In this document: positions 58,855 to 64,000 of the stretch, in pieces | How positions within the stretch are numbered: position 1 is the stretch's first letter | How the letters are laid out: the number at the start of each line of letters is the position of its first letter | NCBI RefSeq assembly: GCF_032397745.1 | Contig: NZ_CP135921.1 | Span: forward strand, 4,452,501 to 4,516,500 | Origin: Bradyrhizobium prioriisuperbiae | Lineage (GTDB): Bacteria; Pseudomonadota; Alphaproteobacteria; Rhizobiales; Xanthobacteraceae | Reading direction: 5' to 3' | Length of the DNA: 64,000 bases | Notes under the pieces: generated by a model | Seen by the model: only the letters and a program-made list of their open reading frames with translations | Told to the model about the DNA's origin: nothing | Databases searched by the model: none | Position numbers and translations under genes: made by a program

Positions 58855-60006
58855 ATGATGCTTCGATCTCTGCTCGGCGCCTGCCTCGGACTGCAATGTC
58901 TGGCCATGCCGGTCTGCGCGGCCGATATCAATGTCGGCATCGTGCTGTCGGCGACCGGGCCGGCGGCGGCCATCGGCAATGCCGAACGCAATGGCACGGT
59001 ATTTGGCCCCGCTTCGATTGCCGGCAATAAGGTCAACTACCTCTTCCTCGACGAGGCCTCCGACAGCACAGCGGCGGTCGCGGCCATGCGCAAGCTGGTC
59101 CAGGAACGCAACATCGATCTCCTTATAGGCCCGACCACCACGCCGGGATCCTTCGCGGTGATCGATCCCGCGGTCGAGTTCAAGGTGCCGGTGATCTCGC
59201 TTGCACCGGTCAATGCGCTGGTTTCTCCTGTTGATGCGCGGCGTCGATGGATTTTCAAGACCACAACCAATGATGACCATGAAGCCACGCCCTTGTTCGC
59301 GCACATGAAGCGGACCGGGGTCAAGGAGCTGGCGCTGATCGGCTTTGCCGACTCCTATGGCGATGCCTGGAGCAAGGTCAGCGCCGAGATCAGCGCGGCC
59401 TCCGGCATCGCCCTGATCGCCAACGAGAAGTATGCCCGGACCGATACCACGGTACTGGGCCAGGTGCTCAAGATCCTGGCGGCGCGGCCAGATGCGGTCC
59501 TGATTGCCGCCTCCGGCGCACCGGCCGCCCTGCCGCTGCTGCAGTTGCGCGAGAAGGGGTATGCCGGGCCGATCTACGGCACGCTCGGCGCCACCTTCGG
59601 GGATTTTCGCAAGCTGACCGGCGTGCAGGGCGAGGGCATCTTCGTGCCGCTTAGTCCGGCGGTCGGCGCCGCGTCCTTCCCCGATAACGACCCGGCAAAA
59701 GCAGCAGCGCTGGAATTCATCGCCCGCTACGAAGGCAGGTTCGGTCCGGGCAGCCGCAACATCTTCGCCGGCTCCGCTTATGATGCGCTGATCCTGCTCG
59801 CACACGCGGCACCGGCCGCGCTGAAGGCAGGAGCGCCCGGCACCGCCGAATTCCGCGAAGGGCTCCGCACCGCCATCGAATCCCTGAAGGGCGTTGCCGG
59901 ATCGCGCGGGGTCTACAATTACGGTCCCGACAACCACACCGGGCTCGACCAGAGCGCACTGGTGCTGGGCCGGATGGAGAAAGGCGAGTGGGTGGCCGTG
60001 CGCTGA
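58855..60006 (+). CDS. ABC transporter substrate-binding protein (Liv family), second copy
   Basis: A 383-residue periplasmic binding protein. Signal peptide with core LLGACLGLQCLAM and cleavage after VCA; mature part begins DINVGIVLSATGPAAAIG. It differs clearly from the one at 54.9 kb, so two ligands or two affinities are served. It is divergent from the monooxygenase operon and followed 48 bases later by the P450 gene. Confidence 0.9.
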   Translation: MMLRSLLGACLGLQCLAMPVCAADINVGIVLSATGPAAAIGNAERNGTVFGPASIAGNKVNYLFLDEASDSTAAVAAMRKLVQERNIDLLIGPTTTPGSFAVIDPAVEFKVPVISLAPVNALVSPVDARRRWIFKTTTNDDHEATPLFAHMKRTGVKELALIGFADSYGDAWSKVSAEISAASGIALIANEKYARTDTTVLGQVLKILAARPDAVLIAASGAPAALPLLQLREKGYAGPIYGTLGATFGDFRKLTGVQGEGIFVPLSPAVGAASFPDNDPAKAAALEFIARYEGRFGPGSRNIFAGSAYDALILLAHAAPAALKAGAPGTAEFREGLRTAIESLKGVAGSRGVYNYGPDNHTGLDQSALVLGRMEKGEWVAVR

Positions 60007-60054
60007 GTGAATTTAGCCGCATTGACGCGCGCCTGCCGATTCTGTGGAGCGATG

Positions 60055-61245
60055 ATGAGTGCACCAGACGTTCCGGCGGATTGTCCGGTCTATGACATCG
60101 ATCTCTATGGCGATGAGGTGTTGCAGGATCCCTATCTGCACTACCGTGTGCTGCGTGAGCGTGGTGCCGTGGTCTGGCTGCCGCGGAACCGGCTCTATGT
60201 GCTCTCCCGCTTCGACGACGTCCGCACCGCGCTGCGCAACACCGCCGTGTTCTCGTCCGCGCACGGCGTTGCCGCAAATGATGCGGTCAACGAGATGTCG
60301 CGCGGCACCACATTGGCAAGCGACGCACCGCTGCACGATCGCCTGCGGGCGATCGTTGCGGCGCCGATGCTGCCGCGGGCGCTTGCGGACATCAAACCGC
60401 AAATCGAGGCCGAGGCGAACCGGCTTGTCGACGATCTGCTCGTGCGTGGGCAGTTCGACGCGGTCACCGATCTGGCCCAGCACTTGCCACTCACGATCGT
60501 CTCCAAACTGGTGGGCCTCGAGGATTATGGCCGCGGCAGCATGCTGCGCTGGGCGGCGGCGACATTCGACGTGCTCGGGACGATGAACCAGCGTGGATGC
60601 GCAGGGATGGCGCATGTGCTGGAGATGCGGGCCTATCTGGACGAGGGCACGATCCGCGACCGGCTGCGCCCGGGCAGCTGGGGCCGGCGGATTTTCGAGG
60701 CGGCGGATCGTGGCGAGGTCGAGCCGCAGAGATGCCCGGTCCTGATGCGCGATTATCTGGGCCCGAGCCTCGATACCACGATCTTCGCCACGGCGAGCCT
60801 CATGCTACTGTTCGGGCGCCATCAGGATCAATGGGATCTGGTGCGCGGCGACCCCGGCCTGATCCCGAATGCGATCAACGAGGTCTTGCGTTTGGAATCA
60901 CCGGTGCGCGGGTTTACCCGGTTCGTCACCGCCGATGTGGCCGTCGGGGGCGTGACGATCCCGGCTGCCAGCCGGGTGCTGCTGCTCTATGCGTCGGCCA
61001 ATCGCGACGAACGGAAATGGCAGGACGCGGACCGCTTCGACGTGCGGCGCCGCGCCAACGACCATCTCGGTTTCGGCAACGGCCCGCATATGTGCGCGGG
61101 GCTGCATCTCGCCCGCCTGGAAATGGCCGCCTTGCTCCAGGCGCTGGTGCGCAAGGTTCGCCGTTTCGAAATCGGTGAACCGGTGTTCGCCCTCAACAAT
61201 GTGCTGCGCGGCCTGGCGTCGCTGCCGATGCGGGTGCTGTCCTGA
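60055..61245 (+). CDS. Cytochrome P450
   Basis: A 396-residue soluble bacterial P450. The haem cysteine lies in FGNGPHMCAGLHLAR, the ExxR motif is NEVLRLESPVRGF, and the I-helix acid-alcohol pair is in GPSLDTTIFATAS. It would need a ferredoxin and reductase not encoded here. Context with aromatic-degradation genes suggests O-demethylation or hydroxylation of an aromatic acid, as in the CYP199-type enzymes of Rhodopseudomonas; that is inference. GGAG supports 60055 rather than the ATG one codon earlier. Confidence 0.93.
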   Translation: MSAPDVPADCPVYDIDLYGDEVLQDPYLHYRVLRERGAVVWLPRNRLYVLSRFDDVRTALRNTAVFSSAHGVAANDAVNEMSRGTTLASDAPLHDRLRAIVAAPMLPRALADIKPQIEAEANRLVDDLLVRGQFDAVTDLAQHLPLTIVSKLVGLEDYGRGSMLRWAAATFDVLGTMNQRGCAGMAHVLEMRAYLDEGTIRDRLRPGSWGRRIFEAADRGEVEPQRCPVLMRDYLGPSLDTTIFATASLMLLFGRHQDQWDLVRGDPGLIPNAINEVLRLESPVRGFTRFVTADVAVGGVTIPAASRVLLLYASANRDERKWQDADRFDVRRRANDHLGFGNGPHMCAGLHLARLEMAALLQALVRKVRRFEIGEPVFALNNVLRGLASLPMRVLS

Positions 61246-61255
61246 TGCCGGCCGA

Positions 61256-62053
61256 TCACGGTGCGATGGGAAGCGCTGCGGCCATGTCCCGCATCGGTGG
61301 GGCAAAAGCGGCGACCGCCTCGTCGAGCGAGAGCGCCGAGCGGATCCAGATGATCGAGATGCAGCCGAACACCACATCGCCGCGCACGATCGGGACCGCG
61401 ATGCTGGACGTTTTGGGATTGTATTCGCCTTCGTCGCGGATAGCGTAGCCTCGCTGCGCGGTGTCCGCGATCATGCGCGCCAGGCGGCCGGTGTCGAGAA
61501 AAGGTCGATCTTCGGCCTCGTCGATGCGGCGCAGGTGATTGATGATGACGTCGCGTTCGCGCGGCGCGCAGGCGGCGAGATAGGCGCGGCCGGCTGAGGT
61601 CCGCAGCATCGGCAGCCGTTTGCCGATCATGCCGCGATCGATCGACAGGGGGCTGCGCGGATGAGTGGTTTCCTGCACCACCATGGCCGCGTTCTCATAG
61701 GTCGACAGATCGACCGGCCAGACCAGCTGTTTGCTGAGCTCGGCGAGATGGGGCGCCGCGGCTTGGGAGATCACCACCCCCGGATCATAGCCGTCGCCGA
61801 GGCTGCTGGCGCGCCGCGTCACCCGGAAACGCTCGTCGCTGGCGCTGCGCGCCACATAGCCGAGTTCCTCCAGGGTTTCGAGCAGGCGATAGACCGTGGG
61901 CCGCGGCAAATCGAGCTGGCGCGCCACGTCGCCGGCACGGATGCCGCCGGAGCGGTTGACCTCATGCAGCACGTCGAGGCCGCGTTTGAAGGCGCGCACG
62001 CCCGCCGATCGCCGGGATCCCGATCCGGGCGTCCGCTCCTTGGACACTTCCAA
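61256..62053 (-). CDS. IclR-family transcriptional regulator
   Basis: A 265-residue regulator. The winged helix is clear (GIRAGDVARQLDLPRPTVYR, LLETLEELGYVARS) and the C-terminal effector domain has STYENAAMVVQETTHP and GKRLPMLRTSAGRAYLAA. IclR proteins of this type control aromatic catabolism (MhpR, PcaR, PobR). It converges on the P450 gene and lies upstream of the IS element. Likely target sites are the TGTCCG repeats at 58.6 kb. Confidence 0.92.
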   Translation of the reverse strand: MEVSKERTPGSGSRRSAGVRAFKRGLDVLHEVNRSGGIRAGDVARQLDLPRPTVYRLLETLEELGYVARSASDERFRVTRRASSLGDGYDPGVVISQAAAPHLAELSKQLVWPVDLSTYENAAMVVQETTHPRSPLSIDRGMIGKRLPMLRTSAGRAYLAACAPRERDVIINHLRRIDEAEDRPFLDTGRLARMIADTAQRGYAIRDEGEYNPKTSSIAVPIVRGDVVFGCISIIWIRSALSLDEAVAAFAPPMRDMAAALPIAP

Positions 62054-62252
62054 TTCTCCTCCTTGCCGGCGGCCGTGCCACCGGTATTCTTTGTGCGATC
62101 GCTGCGGTGCGCCTGCATCCTAGTACCCGGAATCAGAGCTGAGTGATACGCGATCCTCTGCGGAAGAAGGGGCTTCTCTTGCTAGCAGAATCATCCTGAC
62201 CTTGAATCGCGACTCACGTTCCAAGAAAAGGGGGTACTAGGGTCCAGACTCA

Positions 62253-63028
62253 TTAGATCCACCATACAAGAGCGGCGGCGAGGCAGACAGATGCCAAGTA
62301 GTTGCGGGCCAGCTTATCGTATCGGGTTGCGATGCGCCTGAAGTCCTTCAGTCTGCTGAAAGCGCTCTCGATACGCCAGCGCAGCTTGTAGAGGCGCTTG
62401 TTGAAGCTAAAAGGTTGCTTCCTGTTGCGGCGGTTTGGGATAACCGGCTTGGTCCCGCGCGCGTGCAATTCCTCGCGCAATTCGGCGCTGTCGTAAGCCT
62501 TGTCGCCGAGCATGCACTCCGGCGGCATCACCCTGTGGATCAGTCGTTCCGCGACCGGGCAGTCATGCGCTTCACCTCCGGTCAGCAGAATGGCGATCAG
62601 GCGCCCCTTAGCATCTGCGAGTGCGTGGATCTTCGTGTTGCGCCCTCCGCGCGAGCGGCCAATAGCCTGATTGTGCTCCCCCTTTTTCCGCCCGCTGCCG
62701 AGCGATGTGCTTTGACATGGGTTGAGTCGATCATTTGCGTGTCCGTGGCGCGGCCCCGGCCGGCAAGCTCTCGGAACAGATTTTCCCAGACCCCACGTCG
62801 TGCCCAGCGCACAAAGCGATTGTAAATCGTCGTCGGAGGACCATATTCGGGCGGGCAATCGCACCAGCGGCAGCCGCTTCTCAGCACATGAATGATGCCG
62901 CTGATGACCCGACGATCATCCGCGCGCTCTACGCCGCGGACATCCGTCGGAAGGTGAGGTTCAATCCGTCCCCACTGTTCGTCGCTCAACCAAAATAGAT
63001 TCTTGCGCACGATCCCAAACCCTTCCAA
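62253..63028 (-). CDS. IS5-family transposase made by -1 frameshifting
   Basis: Frame A (start 63028) gives the N-terminal DNA-binding part and the first catalytic Asp (MIDSTHVKAHRS). Frame B (to 62253) holds the second Asp (LGDKAYDSAEL) and the Glu (RWRIESAFSRLKDF) of the DDE active site. Neither frame alone is complete. A slip on the A5G5 run at 62678-62687 joins them, as in many IS427-group elements. All catalytic residues are present, so the element may be active. Confidence 0.88.
62678..62687 (-). other. Slippery A5G5 run for programmed -1 frameshift
   Basis: On the minus strand AAAAAGGGGG. In frame A the codons are GGA AAA AGG; one base back they become AAA AAG GGG, in the frame that encodes the rest of the transposase. 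Confidence 0.75.
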
Positions 63029-63155
63029 AAGCGAATCAGGATCGTATTGTCTCTGCTGAGAAATTAATGAGTTCTAACCCTAGTGCAGGATTCCCAGCCG
63101 CGATATCCTTCCGGTTGCAGATCAATGCAGCCGTGAGCAGGACAAGGAAACGTCC

Positions 63156-64000
63156 ATGGAAATCACCGCACTCGGGTATGTCGGAATCCAGTCCTCGAAA
63201 CTCGACGACTGGGCGCGCATGGCGACGAAGCTGCTCGGCATGCAGCAGGTCGATCGCGGTGCGCTGGTGCGGGCTTTCCGCATGGACGACCGCAAGCAGC
63301 GCCTGGTTGTCGATGGATCCGGCGACGCCGGCCTTGCGGTGATGGGCTGGGAGGTCGCATCGCCCGTGGATCTCGACCGTCTGGCCGGCCGGCTCGACGA
63401 TCACGGCGTCGCGGTGACGCGCGGATCGCGTGCGCTCGCCGACCAGCGCCACGTCACCGAGCTCATTTCGTTTCACGATCCCGCAAGCAATCTGCTGGAG
63501 GCGTTCTGCACGCCGGCGTTGGCCACCGATCCCTTCAGGCCCAGCAGGCCGATCTCGGGATTTCGCACGGGTGCGCTCGGGATGGGGCATGTCGTGATGA
63601 ATGTCGAGGATGTCGAGCCTCTGCTGCCGTTCTATCGCGATCTGCTCGGCTTCCAGGTGTCGGATTTCGGATTGACGCCGTACAAGCTCTATTTCTTCCA
63701 CGTCAACGGCCGCCATCACAGCTTTGCCATGGTGGGCTCGGGACGGCGCGCCATGCATCACTTCATGGTCGAGGTCGGCAGCCTGGACGACGTCGGCCAG
63801 GGCTATGACCTGGCGCAGCTGGATGAGAGACGGATCGCCTATACGCTGGGGCGGCACACCAATGACCATATGACCTCGTTCTACGTCCACACGCCCTCGG
63901 GTTTCTTCATCGAATACGGCTGGGGCGGCCGGGTCATCGATCCGCCGACCTGGCAGCCGCATGAGACCTTCGACGGTCCCTCGCTGTGGGGCCACGAGCG
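63156..64000 (+). CDS. Extradiol ring-cleavage dioxygenase (BphC type), 3' end missing
   Basis: The frame runs from ATG at 63156 (AAGGA upstream) to the window edge, 281 codons without a stop. It is a two-domain vicinal-oxygen-chelate protein; the iron ligands appear as His in LGMGHVVMNVED, His in AMHHFMVEV and Glu in FFIEYGWGG. Such enzymes open catechols next to the hydroxyl pair, as in 2,3-dihydroxybiphenyl or 2,3-dihydroxyphenylpropionate degradation. It fits the MhpA-like hydroxylase and FAH-family enzyme as the ring-opening step. The IS element separates it from its probable upstream control region. Confidence 0.9.
   Translation, partial: MEITALGYVGIQSSKLDDWARMATKLLGMQQVDRGALVRAFRMDDRKQRLVVDGSGDAGLAVMGWEVASPVDLDRLAGRLDDHGVAVTRGSRALADQRHVTELISFHDPASNLLEAFCTPALATDPFRPSRPISGFRTGALGMGHVVMNVEDVEPLLPFYRDLLGFQVSDFGLTPYKLYFFHVNGRHHSFAMVGSGRRAMHHFMVEVGSLDDVGQGYDLAQLDERRIAYTLGRHTNDHMTSFYVHTPSGFFIEYGWGGRVIDPPTWQPHETFDGPSLWGHE

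Larger units (their letters stand above)
62241..63079 (-). mobile_element. IS5-family (IS427-like) insertion sequence
   Basis: An 839-base element flanked by CTAG at 62237-62240 and 63080-63083, a four-base target duplication typical of this group. The ends are imperfect inverted repeats (GGTCCAGACTCATTA against GGTTAGAACTCATTA, 11 of 15). It carries one transposase gene in two overlapping frames. It sits between the IclR gene and the dioxygenase gene, 73 bases before the dioxygenase start. Confidence 0.9.

Overview
The window is GC-rich, tightly packed bacterial chromosome. It is most likely from an alphaproteobacterium of the Bradyrhizobium / Rhodopseudomonas / Afipia type (Nitrobacteraceae). 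Support comes from many ABC and MFS uptake systems for organic acids, a Rhizobiales-style ribbon-helix-helix protein (RHH_4 type), DUF5662 and DUF1330 proteins, and palindromic intergenic repeats of the kind I remember from Bradyrhizobium genomes. The assignment is an inference; no rRNA, tRNA or housekeeping marker lies in the window.

Layout. 1-9.3 kb: a truncated SDR, regulators (LuxR, MarR, Crp/Fnr), a PanE-like reductase, two adjacent genes that both carry a frameshift (GNAT acetyltransferase and aminoglycoside-type phosphotransferase), a membrane-segment remnant, an exported hypothetical protein and a dodecin. 9.5-14.4 kb: a LysR regulator divergent from a hydroxyacid dehydrogenase / aldehyde dehydrogenase / DUF3100 membrane protein operon. 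14.4-17.5 kb: a large GGDEF-EAL protein. 17.6-27.3 kb: a GntR regulator divergent from a catabolic cluster (zinc alcohol dehydrogenase, cupin, quinone oxidoreductase, complete Liv-type ABC transporter, hydroxyacid dehydrogenase, DUF1330). 27.3-32.7 kb: TetR, a serine hydrolase, then an Lrp-type regulator divergent from alanine dehydrogenase plus a pyruvate-dependent aminotransferase. 33-42.6 kb: small hypothetical genes, TetR, MaoC, GST, two MFS carriers and an RHH protein.

42.8-49.6 kb: a cysteine hydrolase, a cytochrome c gene remnant next to a repeat element, and an XRE-type regulator. These are followed by a translationally coupled operon of MFS carrier, dihydroorotate-dehydrogenase-type flavin/iron-sulfur subunit, PyrD-like catalytic subunit and M20 carbamoyl-amino-acid hydrolase, a plausible reductive orotate (or related cyclic ureide) catabolic system. 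50-54.9 kb: a TTT/Bug binding protein, LysR, a DapA-like lyase and an MFS carrier. 54.9-64 kb: an aromatic-degradation locus (FAD monooxygenase, FAH-family hydrolase, two ABC binding proteins, cytochrome P450, IclR regulator, extradiol dioxygenase) interrupted by an IS5-family (IS427-like) insertion sequence between the IclR gene and the dioxygenase.

The recurring theme is modular catabolism: each island pairs a local regulator with an importer or binding protein and two to four oxidoreductases or hydrolases. Three twin-hairpin repeats (about 43.7, 49.5 and 53.4 kb) and one other dispersed repeat (26.9 kb) sit between modules. The least understood systems are the 10.5-14.4 kb operon, the 18.4-27.3 kb cluster and the PyrK/PyrD/M20 operon at 45-49.4 kb.
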